Shown one piece after another: positions 27,847 through 36,984 of a stretch of 64,000 bases of DNA. The DNA comes from Curvibacter sp. PAE-UM (GTDB taxonomy: Bacteria; Pseudomonadota; Gammaproteobacteria; Burkholderiales; Burkholderiaceae_C), in NCBI RefSeq assembly GCF_001432305.1, contig NZ_KQ483358.1, positions 3,128,087-3,192,086 of the forward strand, given 5' to 3'. Made by a program: the position numbers and the translations under genes. Below the pieces are notes generated by a model. That model saw only the letters and a list, made by a program, of their open reading frames with translations, had not been told where the DNA came from and ran no database searches. Position 1 is the stretch's first letter, and each line of letters begins with the position of its first letter.

Positions 27847-28971
27847 TTACCTGATCTGTGCAATCAGCGGCGCACCCTGCACCACCACGCGGTTGTCGGC
27901 GCCCAGGCCCTGGGTCACCACCACGGTCAACGCGTCCAGCGCCTGGTACTGCACCGGCTGCGGGAGGTAGCGCTCCGCGCTGGTCTTGATCCAGACGATG
28001 GGTTCGTTGGCCGGGTTGCGCACCACGGCCTGCGCCGGCAGCACGATGCCCTGCACGCGCTCCTTCAACTGCACGATCACCCGCACCGGCTGACCGATGG
28101 CCAGCGGCAAGGCCGCGCCCGGCTTGCCGGCCTGCACCGTGAAGGTCAGCGGCAGCAGGCCGTCGCGCAGGGCGCGCGCCGCCCCTTGCAGTTTCAGGCG
28201 TGTGCCCGGCACCTCGGCCAGCTGCGCGCCGGTGATGCGCGTGCCCAGCGTGGCGTCGGGCGTGCTGGCCTCCACCAGCATGCGCGCCGGGTCCACCACC
28301 TCGAACAGCACATCACGCGCCTGCACCACCTGCCCGGTCACCAGCGCCACGCTGGCGATCACACCCGACACGGGTGCCGTCAGCGCCTCGCGCTGGCCCA
28401 GGCTGGCGCCCACGCCGGCCTCGCGCTCGCGCAGGCCGGCCAGCTCAGCGCGCGCCGCGTCGATCTCCTTGCGCGGCACCGTTCCCTCCAGGCTCTCCAG
28501 CCGCTGCACGCGCTGCTCGGCGATCTGGCGTTGGGTCCGCAGTTCACTCAGCTGGCTCTGCTGGTTGGCCACGGCATAGGGCTCGGCCTGGTAACGCACA
28601 TAGGCCAGCACCTCGCCGCGTTTCACCGCCTGCCCCGCCACCGGCAGGCCGCGCGGCCCGGGCTCGATGCGCCCGCCGTAGGCGGCCTGCACACGCCCGC
28701 TGCTGTTGGGGTCCATCACCACCCGCGCCGGCAGTTGCAGCGTGGCCGCCGCTTCGCTGGGGCTGGCCAGCACCGTGCGGATGGCCATGCGCCGCTGTGC
28801 CAGCTTCGGAATATTGACGCTGCCATCGGGCAGGCGCGCCAGGCCGCCGCCGCTCGCGCCCGAGGGCGCATCCAGGTGTTCACCATTCGGGCCATGCGCA
28901 CCGGGGCCGGCCTGGGCCGTGCCCAGCGCGGCCACCAAGACCGCGGCCAAGAGGAAATCAGTGGTCTTCAT
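27847..28971 (-). CDS. czcB: RND metal-efflux periplasmic adaptor (CzcB/CusB family)
   Basis: A 374-residue membrane-fusion protein with a signal peptide (to about residue 20, ending AQAG), a helical hairpin (residues about 140-205, rich in E, R and Q) and lipoyl/barrel segments ([20 protein letters not shown]). Right after the signal comes [15 protein letters not shown], a His-bearing motif almost repeated in the next protein upstream. It links the pump to the outer-membrane channel. Its start overlaps the upstream gene's stop by 4 bases. Confidence 0.9.
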   Translation of the reverse strand: MKTTDFLLAAVLVAALGTAQAGPGAHGPNGEHLDAPSGASGGGLARLPDGSVNIPKLAQRRMAIRTVLASPSEAAATLQLPARVVMDPNSSGRVQAAYGGRIEPGPRGLPVAGQAVKRGEVLAYVRYQAEPYAVANQQSQLSELRTQRQIAEQRVQRLESLEGTVPRKEIDAARAELAGLREREAGVGASLGQREALTAPVSGVIASVALVTGQVVQARDVLFEVVDPARMLVEASTPDATLGTRITGAQLAEVPGTRLKLQGAARALRDGLLPLTFTVQAGKPGAALPLAIGQPVRVIVQLKERVQGIVLPAQAVVRNPANEPIVWIKTSAERYLPQPVQYQALDALTVVVTQGLGADNRVVVQGAPLIAQIR

Positions 28972-29588
28972 GCGTGTCCTCCCAGATTCGGCAACAAGGC
29001 GGCACGCCGACGGCGCCACCACCATCCAGCTGCCAGGCTCGCCAGCAGCAGCAGCAGGGCCAGGCCCCACCAGGCCAGCGAAACGCCCGTGCCGTGGTCG
29101 TCGAGACCGGCAGCGCTGCCGGCGGCATGCACCAGCGTGCCGTCCAGCAGATCGCTCTCCTGCCCCTTGACGACGGTGAACACCAGCGCGTGCTCACCCG
29201 GCTGGCGCAGCAGCGCCAGCAGGCGCTCATCGTCCACGGCGTAGTCACCATGGTCGGCATGGAACTTCGCGACGGCCTTGAGGCCGCCGGATTCCACTTC
29301 CACCTGCGCTTCGAGCAGCGGCTCGTTGCTTTCGTAACGGTCGATCAGCAGCGACAGCTCGCTTGCGTACAAGTGGCCGACCAGCTCGAAGGTTTCGGAA
29401 CTGGCTTCCACGCGCGGGGCGCCCCCCGCCGCCGCCGCCGTCGCAGGGGCGTCCAGATGTTCCCCCCCCGGGCCGTGGGCGCCGGGGCCCGCCAGCGCAG
29501 GCAATGCGGCCAGGGCCAGCGTCGCAGCGCCGGCCACCAGCACCCGGCGCATCCGCCCGGCCTGGTTTAAAAAGAAAAAGGCTTTCAT
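28968..29588 (-). CDS. Membrane-anchored periplasmic protein of the metal-efflux operon
   Basis: A 206-residue protein: signal peptide (to about residue 33), the motif GPGAHGPGGEHLDAP, a beta-rich periplasmic region (residues about 55-150) and one C-terminal membrane helix (SLAWWGLALLLLLASLAAGWW) followed by a basic WRRRR stretch. Topology is therefore periplasmic domain with the tail in the cytoplasm. It overlaps both neighbours by 4 bases, between the outer-membrane channel gene and the adaptor gene. I recognise no named family. The shared motif with the adaptor suggests a joint metal-binding or docking role. Confidence 0.8.
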   Translation of the reverse strand: MKAFFFLNQAGRMRRVLVAGAATLALAALPALAGPGAHGPGGEHLDAPATAAAAGGAPRVEASSETFELVGHLYASELSLLIDRYESNEPLLEAQVEVESGGLKAVAKFHADHGDYAVDDERLLALLRQPGEHALVFTVVKGQESDLLDGTLVHAAGSAAGLDDHGTGVSLAWWGLALLLLLASLAAGWWWRRRRAALLPNLGGHA

Positions 29589-30817
29589 GGCAACCATCCC
29601 AATGCTTGTTGATAACGGGCGCGCGCCAGTCCCAGCGCGGCTTGCTGTCGGGCCCAGGCGGCTTGGGCCTGGCTGGCGGCGCTGAGCGCGCGCAGCAGTT
29701 CGGGCAGGGCCAACTCGCCGGCCGCAAAGGCGCGGCGCAAGAGACCCGCACGCTCCTGCAGCAGCGCGGCGCGCTCGCCTTCGGCCTCCAGCCGCTCCTG
29801 CGCGCTGCGCAGCGCCAGGCGTGCCGCCGCCAGGCTGGCGCCCAGCTGCTCGCGCAGACGCTGTTCGCTGGTTTCAGCCACCTCCAGCTCGCCCCGTGCC
29901 GCCGCCTCCAGCGGCAAATTGCGGTCCTGCGTGCCGAAGGGCAGGCGCAGCTTCACGCCCACGCTGTCCTGCGTGCTGGCGCCCCCGCCCTGCTCCTGGC
30001 GATAACTCACCGCCACCTCGGGCGCCTCGCGCCGCGAGTGCTGCACCAGCTCCAGCTGGCTGCGGCTCCAGGCCAGGCGGTGCACGGCCAGCGCCAGTTC
30101 CGGATGCGTTTCGTCCAGCGTCGCCGTCTCGGGGGCCGGTGGTTCGGCGGGCGCCGGGTCCAGCGCCTGGCCCGTCAGCACCTGCCAGCGCGCACGGCCC
30201 TCGGCCAGCCGCTGCTGGGCCTCGGTGCGCTGCGCACTGGCGGCCAGCAGTTCGGCACGCGCGATCATGGCGTCGGCGCGCGCCAGATCGCCCACACGCA
30301 CACGGCGCTCCACATCGGTCTCCAGCTCTTGCAGGGTCTTCGCTTCAGCCTCGGCCTGCTGCAGCCCGGCCTGGAGCAGTTGCAGACCCCAGGCCTGCTC
30401 TCGCAGTTCGCCGGCCAGGCGCAGCCTGAGCACACGCGCCTGAGCCTGCGCCAGTTGTCCCTGCGCGTCGGCCGCGTTCTGGCGCGCCGTCTGCTGGCCC
30501 GGTAACCACAGCGGCCAGGACAGGCCCGCCTCGGATTCGCGCCGGCCGCTGGCCTCGCGGCCCACGTCGCCGCGGTGGCCCAGCTCGACCGCCGGCGATC
30601 GCGCCCACAGACTGCCGGCGGCGCTGCGCGCAGCCTCGGCGCCGCGCTGCTGCGCGCCGGCTTCGCGCGCCTGCACCGAGCGCAACCAAGCCGCCTCGGT
30701 GGCGGCCTTCAATGAAATGCGTGTCTCGTCCGCTGCCGCAGACGCTTGCGCCCAGGCCGCGGGCACAGCCGCAAGCAAGCCGCAGACGAGAACACACTGT
30801 CGTATGGAATGAAACAC
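29585..30817 (-). CDS. czcC: Outer-membrane channel of the metal-efflux system (TolC/CzcC family)
   Basis: A 410-residue protein with a signal peptide (hydrophobic VLVCGLLAAVPAAWAQ) and the long alpha-helical repeats of TolC-family channels, rich in A, E, Q and R. Two related halves are visible. It would complete the tripartite pump through the outer membrane. A GTG start at 30817 was chosen because it gives a normal signal peptide; the alternative upstream Met adds an atypical basic leader. The stop overlaps the next start by 4 bases. Confidence 0.83.
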   Translation of the reverse strand: MFHSIRQCVLVCGLLAAVPAAWAQASAAADETRISLKAATEAAWLRSVQAREAGAQQRGAEAARSAAGSLWARSPAVELGHRGDVGREASGRRESEAGLSWPLWLPGQQTARQNAADAQGQLAQAQARVLRLRLAGELREQAWGLQLLQAGLQQAEAEAKTLQELETDVERRVRVGDLARADAMIARAELLAASAQRTEAQQRLAEGRARWQVLTGQALDPAPAEPPAPETATLDETHPELALAVHRLAWSRSQLELVQHSRREAPEVAVSYRQEQGGGASTQDSVGVKLRLPFGTQDRNLPLEAAARGELEVAETSEQRLREQLGASLAAARLALRSAQERLEAEGERAALLQERAGLLRRAFAAGELALPELLRALSAASQAQAAWARQQAALGLARARYQQALGWLP

Positions 30818-30926
30818 GGAAACCCCCGATGTGATCTGCAAGACCCCGGCGCTGCCCCGCAGAACAGGACAACACCAGGACCCAGGCCGGGGCCGCACCC
30901 GCAGGGGGCGCGCACCCGGAAAAAGA

Positions 30927-31280
30927 TCAGCTCAGGAGTCGGGGGGGACGGCGCAAGCCGTCGAGATAGGGCGGCGGCGGCAGATGAGAAGCCGCCTGCG
31001 CCACCTGCTGCGGGGCCGGCTCCAGCGCAGTCACTGCGGGCACGGCGATCAGGCCCAGATGGTGCATGCTGCAATCGGCCATCACGTGCTGGATGGAATC
31101 GTGCGAATCGTCGGCATGGATGTTGCCGTCGTCATCGTGGTGGTGGCCTTCCGCCTGCCAGTGCAGGGCCAGGTGGGCCAGATCACCGTCCTGCGCCAGC
31201 ACGGCCTGGGTCAGGCCGGCCGCCAGGGCGGTTTGCCACAAACTCAGACAGATCAGCAGGAAGGCGATGAAGCGTCGCAT
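30927..31280 (-). CDS. CzcI-like small periplasmic protein
   Basis: A 117-residue protein with a signal peptide (MRRFIAFLLICLSLWQTALA) and a His/Asp-rich mature part (EGHHHDDDGNIHADDSHDS, then ADCSMHH). Position and features match CzcI, the small protein encoded first in czcICBA operons of Cupriavidus and relatives and thought to modulate expression. It is the first gene of this operon, 109 bases before the channel gene. Metal binding by the His/Asp stretch is likely but not shown. Confidence 0.75.
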   Translation of the reverse strand: MRRFIAFLLICLSLWQTALAAGLTQAVLAQDGDLAHLALHWQAEGHHHDDDGNIHADDSHDSIQHVMADCSMHHLGLIAVPAVTALEPAPQQVAQAASHLPPPPYLDGLRRPPRLLS

Positions 31281-31321
31281 AGCGTTGCCATCTTAGCAGC
31301 CCGCCTTTTCCCCGCCGCGCC

Positions 31322-34075
31322 TCAGGCTTTGCGCAGGAAATCCTCGATCTCGGCCAGCGGCAGCGGGCGGCTGAAGAGATAGCCCTGGTAGGCGTGGCAG
31401 CCCAGCTGGGCCAGGCACTCGCGCTGCGCCTCGGTCTCCACCCCTTCGGCAATGACGGCCAGGCCCAGGCTGTCGGCCAGCACCACCACCATGCGGGCAA
31501 TGGCCGCATCGTTGGGGTCCACCAGGATGTCGCGCACGAAACCCTGGTCGATCTTCAGCTGGTCCAGCGGCAGGCGCTTCAGATAGGCGAGCGATGAATA
31601 ACCCGTGCCGAAGTCGTCCAGCGAGAAACCCACGCCCTGCGCCTTCAGCGCGCTCATCTTGGCGATGGTGGTCTCCACATCGCTCACCAGCAGGCTCTCG
31701 GTGAGTTCCAGCTTGAGCCGTTTCGGGTCGGCCCCCGTGCGGTGCAGGATGGCCAGCACCTGCTCCACGAAGTCGGCCTGGCGCAGCTGGCTGGCCGACA
31801 GGTTCACCGACATCACAAGCTGCGCGGTCTCGGGCCGCCCGGCCCAGCGCGCCAGCTGCGAACAAGCCGTCTCCAGCACCCACAGGCCCAGCGGCAGGAT
31901 CAGGCCGGTCTCTTCGGCCAGGGCGATGAATTCACCCGGCGACACGATGCCGCGCTGCGGATGCAGCCAGCGCACCAGCGCCTCCACGCCCACCACCTGA
32001 TCGCGTCCCACGACCTGCGGCTGGTAATACAGCACGAACTGCTGCGCGCGCACCGCCTCGCGCAGGCGCTCCTCCTGCGCCGCGTGCTCGGCCACCAGGG
32101 CCTGCATCTTCGGGTCGAAGAAATGCAGGGTGTTGCGGCCGTGCGCCTTGGACTGGTACATGGCCAGGTCGGCCTGCTTGAGCAGCTCCTCGATGGACGT
32201 CTGGTGCCCGATGAACAGGGCCACGCCGATGCTGGGCGTGCTGCGGTTCTCGTGCCCGTCGAGTACATAGGGCAGCCGCAGCGCAGCCAGGATCTTCTCG
32301 CCCACGTGTTCGGCCTGCGTGGCCGCTTCCTCGGAACTTTCGCTCAGGCCTTCGAGCATCACCACGAACTCGTCGCCGCCCAGGCGCGCCACGGTGTCAC
32401 CCTCGCGCACACAGCTCACCAGCCTTTGCGCCACCTGCTGCAGGAGCTGGTCGCCCTTGTCGTGCCCCAGCGTGTCGTTCAGGGTCTTGAAGTGGTCCAG
32501 GTCGATGAACATCAACGCGCCATGGCGCTGGCTGCGCACGCTGGAAGCCTGCGCATGCTGCAGGCGGTCCATCAGCAGGCGCCGGTTGGGCAGCATCGTC
32601 AGCGGGTCGAAAAAGGCCAGGCGGGTGATCTCCTCTTCCGCCGCCTTGCGCTCGGTGATGTCCGACTCGCTGGTCACCAGGTGGGTGATGGCGCCGTCGT
32701 CCCCGTGCACGGCGGTGATGGTCAGCCAGCGGGGATAGGTCTCGCCGTTCTTGCGCCGGCCCAGCACCTCGCCCTGCCACTTGCCCTCGCGCATGACGGT
32801 CTGCCAGCGCTCCTCGTAGAAACCGGGCGGCTCTTTCCCGTCCGCCCTCAGCATCTTGGGCGTCTGGCCAATCAGCTCTTCGGTCGTGTAACCCGTGATC
32901 TCCGTCATGGCCCGGTTGGCCCGCAGGATGCGGTAGTTGGCATCGGTCACCATCATGCCGTCCTGCGCCTCGAAGGCCGTGGCGGCAATGCGCAGCTCTT
33001 CCACATTGCCCTTGAGCATCTCCACGTGGCGCTGCTGCGCCTCGACCATGGTGTTGAAGCCTTGCGCCACCGCGGCGATCTCGCGCGGGCCGCTCACCGC
33101 CGCCCGCACTTCGAGGTCTCCCTTTTCAACGGCCTGCGCCGCCTTGACCAGTGCAGCCACCGGCTCGGCCATGAGCCGCGCGATGTCCAGGGCCAGCATG
33201 GCCAACAGCCCCAGCACGATGAACGCGATCATCAGTGCGCCCATGGCGCGTTGGTCGGCGGCGGCATACACCCCCTCCTCCGGCACCCCCACGTAGGCGA
33301 TCCAGCCGGTCTGCGGCATGGTCAGCACCGTGAAATACCGCCGCACACCGTCGCTGGAGTCCGCCACGAATTCGCCGTCGCGCACCTGGACCATCAGGCG
33401 CGTGGCCTCGGAACCAGGCTGCCGGCCCACCATCGCCTCGGGGTCACTGTTGCGCCAGACCAGGGTGCCGTCGGCGCTGACAAAACCGTAGCGGCTGCCG
33501 GGCGGCAGGTAATCAACGGGAATATGCGGGTCAAAGGTGGACAGGTTCAGCGGCAGCTGCACGGAACCCACCAGCTCCTGCCGCTGGTTCCAGATCGGCG
33601 CGCTCAGCACCACCACCCACTTGCCGGTGATCGGCCCACGGTAGGGCAGGCTGGCGGAAAAGCGCGGGTCCCTCAGCACGGCCTGGAACCAGTCCGTCTG
33701 GGCAAAGCGGATCTGCCGGCCGTCGCGGGGCGGCACCGCCGCGCACACCATCAGCCCGTCGCGGTTGGCATAGGAGATATTGGTGTAGCCCGGGCTCAGC
33801 TGGTGCACGCCTTGCAGCGCCGAGTCGCAGTTGCGGGGGTCCACCCTTTGCACCAGCGGGCGGCTGGCCAGGCGCTCCAGCATCACGCGCGCATCGGAGA
33901 TCTTGCCGCCCGTGTTGCTGACCATGGTCTGCGCGAGCGTGCGCAGCGAGGTCTTGGTGCTGTCGATCGTCTGCTGCCGGTCGTAGTAGATGCTCAGCCC
34001 GACCACCGTCACAAACGGAACGGACACCGCCAGCACCAGCAGCAAAAGCAGGGTTTGGATCGATGGCGTGCGCAC
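31322..34075 (-). CDS. Membrane sensor with PAS, GGDEF and EAL domains
   Basis: A 917-residue inner-membrane protein: helix near residues 7-28, a periplasmic Cache-like sensor (about 35-280), a second helix (about 283-303), HAMP (about 305-360), PAS (about 365-480), GGDEF (about 490-655, intact LGGDEFVVML) and EAL (about 665-915, with VEALVRW and DDFGTGYSSL). Both catalytic motifs look intact, so it could make or break cyclic-di-GMP according to the signal. Its 3' end is 41 bases from the CzcI-like gene on the same strand; a shared transcript is possible but unproven. Confidence 0.92.
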   Translation of the reverse strand: MRTPSIQTLLLLLVLAVSVPFVTVVGLSIYYDRQQTIDSTKTSLRTLAQTMVSNTGGKISDARVMLERLASRPLVQRVDPRNCDSALQGVHQLSPGYTNISYANRDGLMVCAAVPPRDGRQIRFAQTDWFQAVLRDPRFSASLPYRGPITGKWVVVLSAPIWNQRQELVGSVQLPLNLSTFDPHIPVDYLPPGSRYGFVSADGTLVWRNSDPEAMVGRQPGSEATRLMVQVRDGEFVADSSDGVRRYFTVLTMPQTGWIAYVGVPEEGVYAAADQRAMGALMIAFIVLGLLAMLALDIARLMAEPVAALVKAAQAVEKGDLEVRAAVSGPREIAAVAQGFNTMVEAQQRHVEMLKGNVEELRIAATAFEAQDGMMVTDANYRILRANRAMTEITGYTTEELIGQTPKMLRADGKEPPGFYEERWQTVMREGKWQGEVLGRRKNGETYPRWLTITAVHGDDGAITHLVTSESDITERKAAEEEITRLAFFDPLTMLPNRRLLMDRLQHAQASSVRSQRHGALMFIDLDHFKTLNDTLGHDKGDQLLQQVAQRLVSCVREGDTVARLGGDEFVVMLEGLSESSEEAATQAEHVGEKILAALRLPYVLDGHENRSTPSIGVALFIGHQTSIEELLKQADLAMYQSKAHGRNTLHFFDPKMQALVAEHAAQEERLREAVRAQQFVLYYQPQVVGRDQVVGVEALVRWLHPQRGIVSPGEFIALAEETGLILPLGLWVLETACSQLARWAGRPETAQLVMSVNLSASQLRQADFVEQVLAILHRTGADPKRLKLELTESLLVSDVETTIAKMSALKAQGVGFSLDDFGTGYSSLAYLKRLPLDQLKIDQGFVRDILVDPNDAAIARMVVVLADSLGLAVIAEGVETEAQRECLAQLGCHAYQGYLFSRPLPLAEIEDFLRKA

Positions 34076-34236
34076 AGAATTGGTTCTTTGCCCCGCATAC
34101 CCAGCGCGGTGGCAATCAATATATCAGGCAACACCCGTTTTCACTGTCTCCCCGCGAACGTCTCCAATTGACGGGTTTCGCCTCAGGCGAGCAGCGCCCG
34201 GTGTTTCTGCAGCGCCTCGGTCATGTCTGCCTCGCT

Positions 34237-34267
34237 TGTTCAGCGACGCACCCGGGGAATGGGCGCG
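34237..34267 (+). repeat. Direct repeat copy 1 (partner at 36680-36710)
   Basis: This 31-base element matches 36680-36710 at 30 of 31 positions and in the same orientation. The two copies bracket the four-gene envelope cluster. Weaker similarity extends upstream (gtNtgcc..gc), and each copy follows a small hairpin. The element contains cNcgccc/gggcgcg inverted arms around ggggaat. Confidence 0.8.
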
Positions 34268-34270
34268 CAC

Positions 34271-35257
34271 TCAATCCAGCTTGATCTTGTAGCCCAGCTC
34301 CCACACCGCGTCACCCTCGCGGCCCAGCGGCAGCTTGCCTGTTGCATAGGTGAGCTTCCAGCCCGAGTCCAGGCTCAGGGCCGCGGCGGAATAGCGGTAC
34401 TGGTCCAGCCCGGCGGCCTGGATCGCATCGGGCGGGCCCAGTTCCTTGAAGTAGCGCCAGCTCCATTCGAACTTCACCTGCCTGCCCTGCAACACACCCA
34501 CCGGGCTGGTCATGTCGAGCTCGACGTTGGCGCGGTTGTAATCCGGCGTTTCACCCAGGATCGCGGCGCGGTCCTTGTCCTTGCCGGGTTTGACGCGCTC
34601 CAGCGCCAGCCGCACTTTGGGAAAGGCATCGGCCGAGGGGGAAAAACCCATGGGGTGGCCGCTCAGCCCGCGCAGCAGGCGGAAGGGCCAGTCGAGCGGG
34701 TTGGCCTGGTTGGCAAAGGAAGCCGGGGCCGGGCGATAGAGGGTGGTGAGGTGCGCGCCGAAAGTCTCGTTGCGCTTCTCGAACTTCTGGTCGGACTCCA
34801 GCGAAGTCACCAGGCCGGCGATGAGGGCCAGCGCATCACCCGCCCTGGAACGCTGCGCCTCCTCTTCGCAGGCCTGCACCGTGTCCGGGTTGGTCGGGTC
34901 GCACTTCGAGCCCGGGCCACCCTGCGTGACCGCACTGGAGCGCTGGTAGACGTAGTTGAGCTCCAGGCCCGTCTTCAGGAAATCACTGGGGTTGATGTTC
35001 CGGTTGAAAGCCACGTTGCCTTCGGCCTTGAAGTCCAGGTCACCCACCCGGTAGGCGTCTTTGGCCAGGTCCGTGGTCGTGATGTTCTTCCGGATCTTGT
35101 AGGAAAAGCCCATGCCCCCGCCCGTGCTGCCGGCACTGGGTTCGAAATACTTGGGCGTGATCACGAAGCCCTTGTCTTCGCCGGCCAGGCCGTCCGCCCC
35201 ACGGGCCGGGAGACTGAGGATGGAAAAGAGAGCGACAAGCGCAAGCATCAGTTTCAT
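34271..35257 (-). CDS. Predicted outer-membrane beta-barrel protein, unknown function
   Basis: A 328-residue protein with a signal peptide (MKLMLALVALFSILSLPARGA). The mature part alternates polar and hydrophobic residues, as in barrels (KFEWSWRYFKELG; WKLTYATGKLPLG; AVWELGYKIKLD at the C-terminus). The end ...YKIKLD is not the usual C-terminal Phe. GAGGAG before the ATG at 35257 supports this start. It is the last gene of a four-gene cluster with a secreted coiled-coil, a two-helix membrane protein and a cytoplasmic protein. Function unknown. Confidence 0.7.
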   Translation of the reverse strand: MKLMLALVALFSILSLPARGADGLAGEDKGFVITPKYFEPSAGSTGGGMGFSYKIRKNITTTDLAKDAYRVGDLDFKAEGNVAFNRNINPSDFLKTGLELNYVYQRSSAVTQGGPGSKCDPTNPDTVQACEEEAQRSRAGDALALIAGLVTSLESDQKFEKRNETFGAHLTTLYRPAPASFANQANPLDWPFRLLRGLSGHPMGFSPSADAFPKVRLALERVKPGKDKDRAAILGETPDYNRANVELDMTSPVGVLQGRQVKFEWSWRYFKELGPPDAIQAAGLDQYRYSAAALSLDSGWKLTYATGKLPLGREGDAVWELGYKIKLD

Positions 35258-35268
35258 GGCGGCGCTCC

Positions 35269-35730
35269 TCATGCGATCCCGATACGCTCGAGCCGCTTCT
35301 TCACCGCAGCCGGCAGCGGCTGCTCGGCGGCCATGGCCACCACCGGCACGGCGGCGCTGCCCTCGTTCTTGTAGCGGAAGACCTTGTCCACCGTCGCCGC
35401 GAGATCGTGCACCGTCTTGCCCGGGTCCACCAGCACCGCCGTGAAGGTGCGGACGACCTCGGGGACCGTCTTGTTCTCGAAGCCCGACTCGCGCTGCTGC
35501 GTGTAGTAGGTGTTGATGTAGACCATCAGCATGTGGGCGATCTGCGCCGCCACCGCCTTGAGCATGTCCTGGCTCCCGGCGCTGTTGAAGTAGGTCAGGT
35601 CGATCATCTTCTGCAGGCCCATGCCCGGCTGGTCGCCGGCCGAAACAAAGGGCCGTATGGACTGCCCGTTGACACGCATGAACATGAAGGCGCTGACATC
35701 CGCCTGCCTGGATCTGTCTAGCTCGGCCAT
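35269..35730 (-). CDS. Hypothetical soluble protein of the envelope cluster
   Basis: A 153-residue protein without signal or membrane segment (MAELDRSRQADVSAFMFMRVNGQSIRP...). The central segment is mixed helical (MLKAVAAQIAHMLMVYINTYYTQQR). No family recognised. It lies 24 bases after the two-helix membrane protein gene and 11 bases before the barrel gene, so the four genes form one operon. A cytoplasmic partner of the membrane protein is a reasonable guess. Confidence 0.7.
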   Translation of the reverse strand: MAELDRSRQADVSAFMFMRVNGQSIRPFVSAGDQPGMGLQKMIDLTYFNSAGSQDMLKAVAAQIAHMLMVYINTYYTQQRESGFENKTVPEVVRTFTAVLVDPGKTVHDLAATVDKVFRYKNEGSAAVPVVAMAAEQPLPAAVKKRLERIGIA

Positions 35731-35754
35731 GGTTCTCTCCTCTGTGTGGATCGT

Positions 35755-36132
35755 TCACTCGTCTTCTTTGGTCTTCGGGTCCTTGCCCAGCAGGTAACCG
35801 GCAATGGCGCCGAACAGCCCGACGATGGGCGTGAGCTGCTCGTTGCTGTAGCCGATGACCAGCAGCAGCGCCGAAAAGCCCAGGATGGTGATGACACCGA
35901 ACACCCGCAGCACATGGTGGGCCGGCGCGCCGGTGCGCCACAGCAGCGCGGTGGCAAGGATCAGGGCCGCAAAGGAAAACAGCAGGACCCCGATGGCGAG
36001 GAACTGCACCAGGTCCGGCGACCAGGGCTGGACCCAGCTCAGGGACGGAGAAGGGGCCTGCGCCAGTGTCTTGTCCAGGTTCTTTTGCGCCACGTCCAGC
36101 GCAGCCATGGCCGCATCAGTGGTGCTGGCCAT
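35755..36132 (-). CDS. Small inner-membrane protein with two or three helices
   Basis: A 125-residue protein with hydrophobic segments at about residues 43-65 (FLAIGVLLFSFAALILATALLW) and 76-95 (VFGVITILGFSALLLVIGY), and a third weak one near 102-115, ending in a charged tail (GKDPKTKEDE). No family recognised. Its start overlaps the upstream gene's stop by one base (36132), indicating coupling within the four-gene cluster. Confidence 0.7.
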   Translation of the reverse strand: MASTTDAAMAALDVAQKNLDKTLAQAPSPSLSWVQPWSPDLVQFLAIGVLLFSFAALILATALLWRTGAPAHHVLRVFGVITILGFSALLLVIGYSNEQLTPIVGLFGAIAGYLLGKDPKTKEDE

Positions 36133-36464
36133 CAGCGTGCTCCCCGTTCCAGCTTGCCGATGCGCCCTTCCAGCTCGCCCAGCTGGCCATTCAGCGCCTT
36201 GATGGCCGCCGTCTGTTTGCGCAGCAGGTCGGCAATCTCGGCATTGCTGGGCTGCGCCGCCCCGGGCGGGACCATGGGCGGGGCGGCCATGGGCGGCGCC
36301 TTGATGCCATACGGCACCTGCTTGGGCTCCTTCTCGAAGCCCCGCGGCGCCTGGTCCGCATAGCCCCCCAAACTTCGTTCCGCAGCACGGGGAGGCGCGG
36401 GTGGCACTTGCGCAAAAGCACTCGCAGCGGCGAGCAGCAAGCCGAGACCCAGGATCAGCTTCAT
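36132..36464 (-). CDS. Secreted Pro-rich protein with C-terminal coiled coil
   Basis: A 110-residue protein with a signal peptide (MKLILGLGLLLAAASAFAQ), a Pro/Ala-rich middle (residues about 20-68, PPMAAPPMVPPGAAQP) and a C-terminal heptad stretch (IADLLRKQTAAIKALNGQL, then LEGRIGKLERG). It is the first gene of the four-gene cluster. GGAGGA before the ATG supports the start. Such proteins often multimerise in the periplasm; the actual role is unknown. Confidence 0.7.
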   Translation of the reverse strand: MKLILGLGLLLAAASAFAQVPPAPPRAAERSLGGYADQAPRGFEKEPKQVPYGIKAPPMAAPPMVPPGAAQPSNAEIADLLRKQTAAIKALNGQLGELEGRIGKLERGAR

Positions 36465-36984
36465 GACGGTTCCTCCTTGAAAAAGGACTCCCGGTCAGAT
36501 CCCGGGCCCATCACCGTCGTATTGTTGGCAAGTGCCGGCCAAAGTAAATCCCATGAACGCGGGATGCGTTAGTGGGTGACAAATGTCCCGGCGTATCCTG
36601 GGTCGCTTGGTGATTGGTGCGAGGTAGCCACCGCCTGTGGCGGTTCGCGTCCAGCACCCGGCGGACGGTGTGCCAAGCCTGTTCAGCGACGCGCCCGGGG
36701 AATGGGCGCGTCTTACGAGGCGGAGTGTCAGTCGCGGGTCAACCTTGGGTCAAATTGCTTTGGGACATACAGACATTTAGTTTGATGATGTATGCACACC
36801 AGTTCATAGTAGCGCCGCTCATACATCGCCGGAAGACATCGACGGTCAGCCATCAGCGGCAATTGACTAGTGATTCGGCGTTCTTGCATACCGAGCAGCC
36901 AGCGATCAGCGCTCCACTTCAAATGCATACACCTGTGACATATGATCATGCGGTCCTAGGATTAGCGACAGCTCAGGGGGGGGA
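36465..36984. other. 520-base intergenic region between the envelope cluster and the Detocs operon
   Basis: No gene is supported here. It holds the second direct-repeat copy (36680-36710), a small hairpin accgcc-tgt-ggcggt (36630-36644), and the change from GC-rich DNA (left) to AT-richer DNA (right of about 36720). A weak promoter candidate for the right-hand operon is ttgact at 36863 with gcatac at 36886 (17-base spacing). This is not strong. Confidence 0.5.
36680..36710 (+). repeat. Direct repeat copy 2 (partner at 34237-34267)
   Basis: 30 of 31 bases match the copy at 34237-34267. Here the inverted arms cgcgccc and gggcgcg are perfect. The element lies just left of the AT-rich island and upstream of the four-gene cluster, so the cluster is bracketed by two same-orientation copies. 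Confidence 0.8.

Noticed and set aside
36560-36720. An integron attC-like site
   Set aside because: A gttag-like core is present at 36568 but does not fit GTTRRRY, no paired RYYYAAC end was found, and there is no integrase gene.
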